DNA from: Caldifarciminota bacterium
Lineage (GTDB): Bacteria; Hydrothermota; Tepidihabitantia; SM23-42
Reading direction: 5' to 3'
NCBI GenBank assembly: GCA_027026255.1
Contig: JALVOT010000008.1
Span: 75,619 to 139,618, forward strand
DNA length: 64,000 nt
The translations under genes were made by a program, and so were the position numbers. The notes beneath the pieces are model-generated. The model saw only the letters and a program-made list of their open reading frames with translations, was not told the DNA's origin and did not search any database. Below are positions 1-7,448 of this stretch, piece after piece. How positions within the stretch are numbered: position 1 is the stretch's first letter; each line of letters starts with the position of its first letter.

Positions 1-27
1 ATGTCTGTTAACATTCGGATGCTATGC

Positions 28-55
28 TTGACAAAGCCCAGGGTTTTATTATAAT
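28..55 (+). promoter_or_regulatory. Sigma-70-type promoter of the CsoR/selenoprotein operon
   Basis: TTGACA at 28-33 and TATAAT at 50-55 are separated by 16 bp. It precedes the repressor gene at 91 and is the only promoter I see for that gene and the two genes after it. Confidence 0.8.
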
Positions 56-62
56 ATAGTAT

Positions 63-77
63 TAGGGAGTAACCCTA
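63..77. promoter_or_regulatory. Operator-like palindrome TAGGG-N5-CCCTA
   Basis: A perfect 5-bp inverted repeat (63-67 and 73-77) with a 5-base spacer lies between the -10 box and the SD of the CsoR-family gene. CsoR-family operators are G/C-tract inverted repeats placed over their own promoters, so autoregulation is a reasonable inference. Confidence 0.45.
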
Positions 78-90
78 TAAGGAGGCTGCT

Positions 91-387
91 ATGAGAAAAA
101 GAAAAGGATGCCTGTCTAAGGTGTGCAAGTGCACATTATCGACGCGTCTTAACAAAATTATTGGTCAGATTCAGGGTATTGAAAGAATGATAAACGAAGA
201 GCGATATTGTGTTGATATTTTGCAACAGATATCATCAGTCCATGAAGCGCTGCGAGGTCTGGGTAAGGAGATAATGCGTAATTATCTTGAACAATGCGCA
301 ACCAGGGCGATTCTGTCAAAGAAGAAAGAACATCAACAAATGATCTACAAAGAAATTATGGATATAATCTATAAATATGCCAGGTAA
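91..387 (+). CDS. CsoR/RcnR/CstR-family (DUF156) transcriptional repressor
   Basis: A 98-residue all-helical repressor of the CsoR family, which senses metals or reactive sulfur species through conserved thiols and releases its operator. The core LNKIIGQIQGIERMI and RYCVDILQQIS is diagnostic. Cys40 and Cys69 match the two CsoR ligand cysteines (29 residues apart), but the residue four before the second Cys is Tyr65 rather than the Cu(I)-binding His. Lack of that His is typical of persulfide-sensing CstR-like proteins. Three extra cysteines (7, 12, 14) sit in the N-terminal tail. An SD (AAGGAGG) precedes the ATG. The gene is followed 10 bases later by two candidate selenoprotein genes, suggesting redox or metal control of them. 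The inducer cannot be assigned from sequence. Confidence 0.88.
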   Translation: MRKRKGCLSKVCKCTLSTRLNKIIGQIQGIERMINEERYCVDILQQISSVHEALRGLGKEIMRNYLEQCATRAILSKKKEHQQMIYKEIMDIIYKYAR

Positions 388-397
388 AGGAGGTGTT

Positions 398-1444
398 ATG
401 CAAAAAATATTCAAGCTTTTATCAAGTCTTCTGCTTGCTGTCTTATTGGTTAATCTGTCTGCCGCGGCTCAAAGGGTGGTGGTAGGCGAGATGGTATATG
501 GTGAAAGTTGAGGTCAGTGTCGCATAGCCAGTGGTACACTGGACCAAATCGCCGCGGATTATCCTGGAAGGATAGCACCGGTGGAGATGCATGTGTATGA
601 AGATTATCCACTCTATCTTGCTGAGGCAATTGATAGATGGCATTCTTATCCTCCGTCCTATTATGGATACTATGTAATCCCCTGGCTCTGGTATGACGGC
701 AATCCACATCTCGGAAAGACCTTTTCCGTATGGGAGGACTCTATTGTCAGTCGTATGAATCAGCCTTCTGTGGTGACAATAACATTGAATGGATATTATT
801 CATCGTCAGGGAATGGAATGATATCTGCTCAATTCCGTAATGATACTACTGTGACAATAAATGGCCGGGCTCTTTTTGTAATAACCGAAGATAGTATTTA
901 CTATGTGGGACCAAATAAGGACAGCATACATAATCATGTGGCTCGTGATTTCTTGCCCAATCCCCTCGGGGTAGGCATATCAATACCTCCGGGAGATTCA
1001 GCAACAATAGATATGCCTTTTTCCATTCAACCGCGCTGGAATGTCAATAATTGCAATATGCTGGTATGGTTGCAGGATACTATATTAACCTCAGATTCTG
1101 TTAAGAATGTCTACCAGGGTAGTTTTATTAAAATATCAAGCCTTGATATTAAAGAAAATAATCCGGATATGGTTCGTAATCAAATGATATCTGTAATGCC
1201 AAATCCCTGTTCTGAAGAGTTGAAGTTCAAATTTCATCTACCTGCGGGAGCTGCTTACTCAATTACCCTCTTTGATGTTCTGGGCAGGATGATACGGAAT
1301 CTGCATGGTAGGTCTCAGGGAATTTCAGAAACCATTGTGTGGCATTGCAAAAACCAGAATGGTTTTATGGTTCACCCTGGAATCTATTTTTATAAAGCTG
1401 ACATCCAGGGACAGGTTATAACCGGGAAAGTTATTATCCGGTAG
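398..1444 (+). CDS. Secreted Omp28-like thioredoxin-fold selenoprotein with C-terminal sorting domain (TGA = Sec at codon 38)
   Basis: One 348-residue frame runs from ATG 398 (SD AAAGGAGG) through a single in-frame TGA at 509-511 to TAG at 1442-1444. Codons 1-25 encode a signal peptide ending near SAAAQ. The TGA lies in GES-U-GQC, giving a UxxC motif where thioredoxin-fold proteins of the Omp28 type carry CxxC. After it come the Omp28-like features SGTLDQIAADYPG and WLWYDGNPH, an all-beta middle region, and from about residue 265 a FlgD-like/Por sorting domain (MPNPCSEELKFKFHLP, LFDVLGRMIRNL, GIYFYKAD). A hairpin that meets the bacterial SECIS consensus starts 16 bases after the TGA. Likely role: extracytoplasmic thiol/selenol oxidoreductase exposed at the surface. 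Substrate unknown. A nonsense mutation is the alternative, but the paralog has the same TGA. Confidence 0.82.
509..511 (+). other. In-frame TGA proposed to encode selenocysteine
   Basis: TGA in frame with both the upstream signal peptide and the 310-codon downstream frame. It replaces the N-terminal Cys of a CxxC motif (U-G-Q-C). The surrounding TTGAGG is shared with the second gene. Confidence 0.8.
528..542 (+). promoter_or_regulatory. SECIS-like hairpin of first selenoprotein gene
   Basis: CCAGTG (528-533) pairs perfectly with CACTGG (537-542) around the 3-base loop GTA. The loop starts 22 bases after the TGA. Bacterial SECIS elements usually have the apical loop 16-37 bases after UGA, a 4-16 bp upper stem and a G in the first two loop positions, all met here. 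A longer alternative fold pairs GGTCAGTGT just after the TGA with ACACTGGACC. Confidence 0.68.
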
Positions 1445-1458
1445 AGAAAGGAGGTTTT

Positions 1459-2505
1459 ATGTATGAAAAGAAGATAATCAACTGGTTGATAATCGGGCTG
1501 AATATTTTTAATATATGCTTTGCTGCGCAAAGAACGGTTATCTGCGAAACAATCTACTCTGAAACTTGAGGATGCTGTAATGCAACCAGTGGTACACTGG
1601 ACCAAATCGCCGCGGATTACCCTGGAATGGTTGCCGTAATTGAAATGCACATTAACAGTACTCAACCCCTCTACTGTGAAGAGGCTGATCAACATAAAAA
1701 TTATTATTATCCGCCAGCCGGCGGTGTTTATCCTAATGGCTGGCTCTGGTATGACGGCAATCCGCATATCGGAAAGGACCCTTCTGTATGGGAGGACTCT
1801 ATTGTCAGTCGTATGAATCAGCCTTCTGTGGTGACCATCACAATGTGGGGTTATTATTCACACCGCTCAGGGAGCGGCACCATCTATGCACAATTCCGAA
1901 ATGATTCTACCGATACAATCGATGGTCGTGTGTTTCTTGTGCTTACTGAAGATAGTATATATTATCCTGCCACAAACTATGACAGCACCCATAATCATGT
2001 AGCGAGGGATTATCTGCCGGATGAAAATGGTGTAAAGGTATCAATCCCGGCGGGTGATTCTATAACTGTTAATCAACATTTTTCAATCCCTGCAGACTGG
2101 AATGACGAACAATGTCGAATAATAGCCTGGATTCAAAATGATATACCACAATCTGATTCAACAAAAGAAATCTGGCAAGGTGGAATGAAATCAATAAATG
2201 AACTGAGTATTTGCGAAAAGAAGATAGTTAAATCTTCCGATATGACTATAACAACAATACCTGAACCCTGTCGAAATTTCACGGTTTTCGTTTTTAACCT
2301 GCCGGCTGGGCTCGAATATCAGATAGATATTTTCGATATAATGGGTCGTCGGATTAGAACATTAAAGGGAGAATCGATTAAAAGTGTTGAATCGGTTGAA
2401 TGGGATTGCCGTGATGATGGTGGGTTCAAGGTTTGTAAGGGTGTTTATCTTTATTGTTTTAAGAGCAGTCTGATAAAGACTTCCGGAAAAATAACAGTGA
2501 GATAA
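1459..2505 (+). CDS. Second secreted Omp28-like selenoprotein with sorting domain (TGA = Sec at codon 37)
   Basis: A 348-residue paralog of the preceding gene, starting at ATG 1459 behind the SD AAAGGAGG, 14 bases after the first gene's stop. A signal peptide (ending near CFAAQ) leads to SET-U-GCC at TGA 1567-1569, again UxxC and with an extra adjacent Cys. SGTLDQIAADYPG, WLWYDGNPH and SIVSRMNQPSVVTIT are near-identical to the first copy, including at DNA level. The C-terminus (IPEPCRNFTVFVFNLP, IFDIMGRRIRTL, GVYLYCF) is a Por/FlgD-like sorting domain. Divergence elsewhere (FRNDTTVTI against FRNDSTDTI; C-terminal half) shows that both copies are under protein-level selection, not young pseudogenes. 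Function inferred as a surface redox protein. Confidence 0.82.
1567..1569 (+). other. In-frame TGA proposed to encode selenocysteine
   Basis: It occupies the same protein position as the TGA of the upstream paralog, in U-G-C-C. TGA terminates many other genes in the window, so general UGA reassignment is not the explanation. Confidence 0.8.
1586..1600 (+). promoter_or_regulatory. SECIS-like hairpin of second selenoprotein gene
   Basis: The stem CCAGTG/CACTGG with loop GTA is identical to the hairpin at 528-542, and its loop again begins 22 bases after the TGA. The 16 bases between TGA and hairpin differ between the genes while the hairpin is invariant. Confidence 0.68.
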
Positions 2506-2814
2506 TTTAATGAAAGGAGATGATATAATGAGCGAATAATTTTTTAAAGATAGTGCGGGGGTTCCAAATGCAAAATGCCGACCGCACTGGTTATTATTGA
2601 CTATACAAAGTGTGAGCCCTGTGTAAGGGCGTATACCCGGGCGGTATATAAAGAGACCTTCAAGGTTTCAAGGAATTACAGCAAGGAATGCAGTTTAAGG
2701 AAGAGCTTGGCGTTTTTTGGCGGGTTAAATCTTTGCATTAAATACTGTGTCGACCAGGTTGTTTTCGCAGATTTAGAGGATAGGTTAGAAATTACCCTCC
2801 GACCCAGATTTTTG
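2506..2814 (+). other. Structured intergenic region with a three-codon minigene
   Basis: GAAAGGAGATGATATA precedes ATG AGC GAA TAA (2528-2539), an SD with only three codons. Four short hairpins follow in a row: 2552-2558 with 2582-2588, 2616-2620 with 2626-2630, 2632-2637 with 2643-2648, and 2656-2660 with 2662-2666. The open frame continuing into the aldolase shows no domain and lies upstream of the aldolase promoter, so I treat it as non-coding. It could hold a structured RNA or the remains of a deleted gene. Confidence 0.35.
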
Positions 2815-2842
2815 TTGACATCGCTTCAGGATTTGATAAAAT
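2815..2842 (+). promoter_or_regulatory. Promoter giving a leaderless aldolase mRNA
   Basis: TTGACA (2815-2820), 16 bp, TAAAAT (2837-2842), then five bases and ATG at 2848. This fixes the start of the aldolase. Confidence 0.75.
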
Positions 2843-2847
2843 ATAAA

Positions 2848-3768
2848 ATGCTTGTCAGTCTGAACGAAATTCTACCCCGGGCACGGAAAAAAGGTTATGG
2901 GGTTGGTGCCTTTAATACATCAAATTTGGAGATCACTCAGGCGATTGTTCGGGCCGGGGTAGAACTTAATTCACCGATAATTGTTGAGACCAGTGAAAAG
3001 GCGATTAAATATGCCGGAATAGAAAATATTGCTGAGATGATTATTACGATAGCAAAAAAAGTAAAGGTTCCGGTTGTCCTGCACCTTGACCATGGCCGTT
3101 CATTTGATATTGTTCGGGCCTGTATAAAAAATCATTACACCTCAGTGATGATTGATGGTTCACACCTTCCATTCAAGGAGAATCTCAAACTTACCCGGAG
3201 GGTGGTAAGGTTTGCTCATAAATATCAGGTATCGGTCGAGGCTGAGCTGGGCAGACTGGCCGGTATTGAAGATGATATTTCAGTAAAGAGAGACGAGGCG
3301 ATTTATACTGAGCCGGACCAGGCAAAGAGATTTTTTGAAGAATCAGAATGTGATGCCCTGGCGATTGCAATTGGCACTTCACATGGCGCCTATAAATTTA
3401 AGGGAAGACCAAAATTAAGGATTGATATCCTTAAAGAGATTGCCAATCTGGTAAAGATACCGCTGGTTCTGCATGGTGCATCAGGTGTAAAGAGAAAGTG
3501 GATAAATCGGGTAAATCGGTTTGGAGGAAGGCTTGCCCATACCAGGGGGGTTCCGGACCGATTAATAAGAGAGGCAGTAAAAAATGGGATATCCAAGATC
3601 AATACCGATACCGATTTAAGGATTGCCTTTACTGCCGGACTCAGGGAATATCTTGTCAAACACCCGGAAAATTTTGACCCGAGAAAGAGTCTGAGTTATG
3701 CCCGGGAATTGATGGTCGGGGTGGTGAAACAGAGGATTGAAGTATTCGGTTCGGTAAATCAGGCATAA
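2848..3768 (+). CDS. fba: Class II fructose-bisphosphate aldolase
   Basis: Zinc-dependent aldolase cleaving fructose-1,6-bisphosphate to glyceraldehyde-3-phosphate and DHAP (glycolysis/gluconeogenesis, cytoplasm). The start at 2848 gives 306 residues beginning MLVSLNEILPRARKKGYGVG, the canonical class II N-terminus. The frame is open 91 codons further upstream, but that part has no homology features and would lie before the promoter. Motifs are VGAFNTSNLE, the zinc-site HLDHG, GTSHGAYKF, LHGASG and ISKINTDTDLR. An insertion of about 25 residues follows LHGASGV (KRKWINRVNRFGG and on), longer than in the compact class II enzymes. The gene is translationally linked to apbE by TAATG. Confidence 0.93.
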   Translation: MLVSLNEILPRARKKGYGVGAFNTSNLEITQAIVRAGVELNSPIIVETSEKAIKYAGIENIAEMIITIAKKVKVPVVLHLDHGRSFDIVRACIKNHYTSVMIDGSHLPFKENLKLTRRVVRFAHKYQVSVEAELGRLAGIEDDISVKRDEAIYTEPDQAKRFFEESECDALAIAIGTSHGAYKFKGRPKLRIDILKEIANLVKIPLVLHGASGVKRKWINRVNRFGGRLAHTRGVPDRLIREAVKNGISKINTDTDLRIAFTAGLREYLVKHPENFDPRKSLSYARELMVGVVKQRIEVFGSVNQA

Positions 3769-4721
3769 TGAAGCGGTTTATAATTATTATTTTATCGTTT
3801 ATGTTGTTGGTATCCTGCGCCCGGAAGAAAGAGTATCATTATACAAACTTTCTTTTCGGTGCACCCTGTGATATCAAATTCTATTTTATCGATGATGTCC
3901 GGGCAAAGGAGATTATTGATGTAATAGACCTGGAGCTGACCAGGCTCGATTCCCTTTTGAATTATTTTTCAGATAAAAGTCTGGTTTCTGAACTTAATAG
4001 AAATTTGAGGGTTAAGGCGCCAGGTGATATTATTTATCTGTTTTCCCTGTGTGATTCTGTATCAAGGCTGACCAATGGGCTGTTTGACATCTCGATCGCA
4101 CCTTTAGTTGAGGGCTGGGGTTTTTATGAGGGTAAGAAAAGGGTTCCGGATTCCTTTGAAATAGAGAGGCTCAAGGGCCTTGTTAATTTTCGAAAGATTC
4201 AGATTAAAGATGATTCTATTATTATCGAAAAGGGGATGAAAATAGACCTTGCTGGTATTGCCCAGGGTTATGCAGCGGACAGGGTGGGGATGATTTTACG
4301 GCAGCGCAGTGTGCGTTCCGCAATCATTAATATCGGTGGCGAAATACTCGGGATTGGTGAATCTCCCCGGGGCAGACCCTGGCGTGTGGGAATAAAGAAT
4401 CCCCGGGGTAAAGGGATAATCGAAACCATTGAATTAAAAGATTCTGCGGTTTCAACCTCCGGTGATTATGAAAAGTTTTTTATTATTGACCATAAAAGAT
4501 ACTGCCATATTATTAATCCGAAGACCGGCTTTCCTGCTCAGGATTTTGCCTCGGTTACAATATGTGCAAAATCTGCAGGTTTTGCCGATGCCCTGGCAAC
4601 TGCGGTTTCAATTATGGGCAGGGAGCGGGCAATAAAGTTTCTTGATTCTTTAAAGATTCATAGTATAATATATTACTATGATGAGAAAGACCAGAAATTA
4701 CATCGTCTTGAGGTTAAGTGA
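3768..4721 (+). CDS. apbE: FAD:protein FMN transferase (ApbE), lipoprotein
   Basis: Transfers FMN from FAD to Thr/Ser of target flavoproteins such as Rnf/Nqr subunits, outside the cytoplasmic membrane. The 317-residue protein begins with a lipoprotein signal (LLVSC lipobox, Cys17) and carries ApbE landmarks: GAPCDIKFY, NGLFDISIAPL, KIDLAGIAQGYAADR, INIGGEI, AVSTSGDYE and HIINPKTGFPA. The ATG overlaps the aldolase stop by one base. No flavinylation target is seen nearby. Confidence 0.93.
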   Translation: MKRFIIIILSFMLLVSCARKKEYHYTNFLFGAPCDIKFYFIDDVRAKEIIDVIDLELTRLDSLLNYFSDKSLVSELNRNLRVKAPGDIIYLFSLCDSVSRLTNGLFDISIAPLVEGWGFYEGKKRVPDSFEIERLKGLVNFRKIQIKDDSIIIEKGMKIDLAGIAQGYAADRVGMILRQRSVRSAIINIGGEILGIGESPRGRPWRVGIKNPRGKGIIETIELKDSAVSTSGDYEKFFIIDHKRYCHIINPKTGFPAQDFASVTICAKSAGFADALATAVSIMGRERAIKFLDSLKIHSIIYYYDEKDQKLHRLEVK

Positions 4722-5701
4722 TGGTTGAGGCGCGATATTACGAAAAAAAGAATGGTTATATTGAATGTCAGCTCTGCCCTCACTATTGTAAGATTCAACC
4801 CGGAAAACTTGGTGCGTGTCGGGCGAGGAAGAATGAATCGGATAAGTTGTGGGCAATTAATTATGGCGAGACAACCTCGGTTGCCCTGGACCCTATGGAG
4901 AAGAAACCACTCTACCATTTTTTTCCCGGGTCACAGATATTATCGATCGCCTGTAATAGCTGTAATATGCACTGTCCATTCTGCCAGAACTGGGAGATTT
5001 CCCAGACCGCGGTGAAGACTGAGCAGCTTTCACCCGAGCTTCTCCTTAAGATTTTTCATGACCATTCATCCATAGGCATTGCCTATACATATACCGAGCC
5101 CTTGATGTGGTTTGAGTATCTGCTCGATGTCGGAGAATTGATTCATAATGAGGGCGGTAAGAATGTGTTAGTAACAAACGGCCTGCTCAATGAGAAACCC
5201 CTTTTGGAACTCATCCCTCTGATTGATGCGATGAACATCGACCTCAAGACAATGGACCCGGAAACTTATAAGAATATCCTGTTTGGTGATCTGGATACAG
5301 TGAAGAGGACAATTGAAACAGCCCATCAGAAATGCCACATTGAAATTACAAATCTTCTGGTTACCGGATTGAATGATAAGAAACGGGATATCGACCGGTT
5401 AATCGATTATGTAGCATCAATAGACAAAGATATACCTTTACATTTTTCCCGTTATTATCCAAACTATAAATATGACAAGCCACCAACATCAATAAAAAGA
5501 CTTGAATATGCCTATGAAAGGGCAAAGGAGAAACTAAATTATGTCTATCTGGGGAATATCCCGGCGGCTGACGGGGCAAATACATATTGTCCTGAGTGCG
5601 GCGTCCTGCTGATTGAAAGGATGTATTTTCGAACTCTGATAAAGGGACTGGATGGCACGCGTTGTGCCAGTTGTGGTAAAGAGATTAATATCGTGCTTTA
5701 G
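4721..5701 (+). CDS. amrS: AmrS-type radical SAM enzyme (AmmeMemoRadiSam family)
   Basis: Radical SAM protein of the AmmeMemoRadiSam/PFL-activating-like group; the family's exact reaction is poorly defined. CxxxCxxC at residues 81-88 (CNMHCPFC) binds the [4Fe-4S] cluster. The N-terminal CQLCPHYC module and the C-terminal zinc-ribbon-like pairs CPEC and CASC are typical. YTYTEPLMWFEY and MNIDLK follow the family pattern. ATG 4721 overlaps the apbE stop (TGATG); a GTG at 4718 is the alternative start. Partners AmmeMemo A and B are not in the window. Confidence 0.9.
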   Translation: MVEARYYEKKNGYIECQLCPHYCKIQPGKLGACRARKNESDKLWAINYGETTSVALDPMEKKPLYHFFPGSQILSIACNSCNMHCPFCQNWEISQTAVKTEQLSPELLLKIFHDHSSIGIAYTYTEPLMWFEYLLDVGELIHNEGGKNVLVTNGLLNEKPLLELIPLIDAMNIDLKTMDPETYKNILFGDLDTVKRTIETAHQKCHIEITNLLVTGLNDKKRDIDRLIDYVASIDKDIPLHFSRYYPNYKYDKPPTSIKRLEYAYERAKEKLNYVYLGNIPAADGANTYCPECGVLLIERMYFRTLIKGLDGTRCASCGKEINIVL

Positions 5702-5712
5702 AAGGAGGTGAT

Positions 5713-5973
5713 ATGGCGAGAAGGCGAGCAAGAACAGTTATTTTTGGTATTATTCTGGGGGGGGTTATTGGTTCGGCATTATCGTTTTTTCTGGCCGGGC
5801 TCTTTCCCAGAGGTCCGGTGAAAAATCTGCTCTTCAGCGCCCTGAAGATCGGTTTTTCTACGGTGCGGGTGAACCTTGGATTTTTTGCATTTTCCCTGGG
5901 CCTCAGTATTAATATTACACTCATCACGATTATCTTTATATTTTTGGTAATGTATCTATTACATAAGATATAA
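5713..5973 (+). CDS. DUF4321 small membrane protein
   Basis: 86 residues with two hydrophobic segments (about 9-30 and 52-82) and the PVKNLLF...LGFFAFSLGLSINI pattern of DUF4321, a family of unknown function common next to housekeeping genes in Firmicutes-like and related phyla. A strong SD (GAAGGAGGTG) precedes the start. Confidence 0.75.
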   Translation: MARRRARTVIFGIILGGVIGSALSFFLAGLFPRGPVKNLLFSALKIGFSTVRVNLGFFAFSLGLSINITLITIIFIFLVMYLLHKI

Positions 5974-5994
5974 GATATATAAAGGGGTCTGATT

Positions 5995-7404
5995 ATGTTT
6001 TTACTCGGTGAGATTGTAAAAAAGAAGAAAACGGTTGAGGTTAAGAATCCCTATAATAACCAGGTCATTGAAAATGTCGGTCTGAGTGATGAGGATGATA
6101 TTGAAAGGGCGGTGGCGATTGCCCGGGAAGGTTTTCAGATTCTGAGGGATATGCCGGCTGGAGAACGGGCGAAAATTCTGGAAAGAACCGGAGAGATTAT
6201 AAGTGATAAAAGGGAAGATTTCGCCCGCACTATTGCCTTAGAATCCGGTAAGACCATTAATGAAGCAAGGGGCGAGGTTGCCCGGGCGATAAATACGATA
6301 AAACTCTCAGCCATTGCGGCACTTGAATTGCATGGTGAGACAGTTCGGTTTGATCTTGATGGGCAGTCAAAAAAGATGGGATTTTATATCCGGGTTCCCT
6401 TGGGTGTGGTTCTGGCCATCACGCCCTTTAATTTTCCCTTGAATCTTTCCTGCCATAAGATTGGGCCGGGTTTAGCCGGAGGCAATGCGATAATCCATAA
6501 ACCAGCGACCAAGACCCCGCTTTCGGCTTTGAAACTTGCTCAGGCGTTGGTTGAAGCAGGTCTGCCCAGGCAGGGGATTTCCGTGCTGGTCGGCTCCGGG
6601 TCAAAGATTGGCCTTGGCTTAGTGCGTCATCCTGCAATTAAAAAAATAAGTTTTACCGGTTCCTTAGAAGTGGGAAGAATTATTACAGAAAATTGCGGAA
6701 TGAAGAGGGTGACGATGGAGCTCGGTTCTAATTCGGCGCTTGTAGTATTTAAGGACGCCCCATTGGAATCTGTTGCCAGAAAGGTGAGAAAGGGTGGTTA
6801 TACACTTGCCGGGCAGGTCTGTATTTCAATCCAGCGGGTATATGTAGAGGAGGATGTGGCAGATGAATTTTTGAGGCTGCTTTCAATGGAGGTGAATCAG
6901 ATAAGATATGGAAATCAGTTAGATGAAAAGACCGAGATGGGCCCGATGATTGATGAATCTGCAATAAAGAAGGCTGAAGAGTTCTGCAGCGATGCGGTAA
7001 AAAGGGGCGGCATATTGATACTCGGAGGAAGGCGTAAAGGCAGCATCTTTGTTCCGACCATCATTTTGAATGTTCCTGAACAGGCATTGGTGATTCAAGA
7101 AGAGGCATTTGCTCCGATTGTCGTTGTAAATAAATTTAAGACAATGAAAGAAGTGATTGATAAGGTCAACAATACAAAGTACGGACTTCAGGCCGGAGTC
7201 TTTACCCGGGATATTACAAAGGGGTTGGAGTGTGCACGCCGGATTGAGGCGGGAGGTGTTCTGATAAATGAGTTTCCTACTTTTCGGGTTGATAATATGC
7301 CCTATGGTGGGACCAAAGGAAGCGGGATTGGACGGGAAGGCCCGAAGTTTGCAATAAAAGAGATGACTGAAGAGAAATTGATTGTTTTTGACCAGCTCGA
7401 ATGA
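5995..7404 (+). CDS. NAD(P)-dependent aldehyde dehydrogenase
   Basis: 469-residue ALDH-superfamily enzyme oxidising an aldehyde to the acid. The nucleotide-binding and catalytic elements are complete: PFNFPLNL, HKPATKTPLSAL, SFTGSLEVG, general-base Glu242 in MELGSNSA, nucleophile Cys276 in AGQVCIS, EEAFAPIV and the C-terminal GVLINEFPTFRVDNMPYGG. The sequence resembles the GapN/lactaldehyde/succinate-semialdehyde group. The substrate cannot be fixed; with the aldolase nearby, non-phosphorylating glyceraldehyde-3-phosphate oxidation is possible but only inferred. Confidence 0.9.
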   Translation: MFLLGEIVKKKKTVEVKNPYNNQVIENVGLSDEDDIERAVAIAREGFQILRDMPAGERAKILERTGEIISDKREDFARTIALESGKTINEARGEVARAINTIKLSAIAALELHGETVRFDLDGQSKKMGFYIRVPLGVVLAITPFNFPLNLSCHKIGPGLAGGNAIIHKPATKTPLSALKLAQALVEAGLPRQGISVLVGSGSKIGLGLVRHPAIKKISFTGSLEVGRIITENCGMKRVTMELGSNSALVVFKDAPLESVARKVRKGGYTLAGQVCISIQRVYVEEDVADEFLRLLSMEVNQIRYGNQLDEKTEMGPMIDESAIKKAEEFCSDAVKRGGILILGGRRKGSIFVPTIILNVPEQALVIQEEAFAPIVVVNKFKTMKEVIDKVNNTKYGLQAGVFTRDITKGLECARRIEAGGVLINEFPTFRVDNMPYGGTKGSGIGREGPKFAIKEMTEEKLIVFDQLE

Positions 7405-7448
7405 GGATATTGAAAATTATCTGATAGAGGTAAAAATAGAGGTAAAAA

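Noticed and set aside
443-709. Overlapping antisense frames across the selenoprotein N-termini
   Set aside because: No SD, no domain, and they mirror the coding strand of the recoded genes.
398-2505. UGA as a general sense codon in this genome
   Set aside because: TGA terminates many intact genes here (for example at 4719, 7402, 8193, 12174 and 15151), so code reassignment cannot explain the two internal TGAs.
2575-2847. 91-codon N-terminal extension of the aldolase frame
   Set aside because: It has no domain features and lies upstream of a promoter whose -10 box ends five bases before the ATG at the canonical aldolase N-terminus.
5640-5670. TGGCAC near 5654 as a second sigma-54 promoter
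   Set aside because: No TTGC at the required spacing, and it lies inside the amrS coding region.
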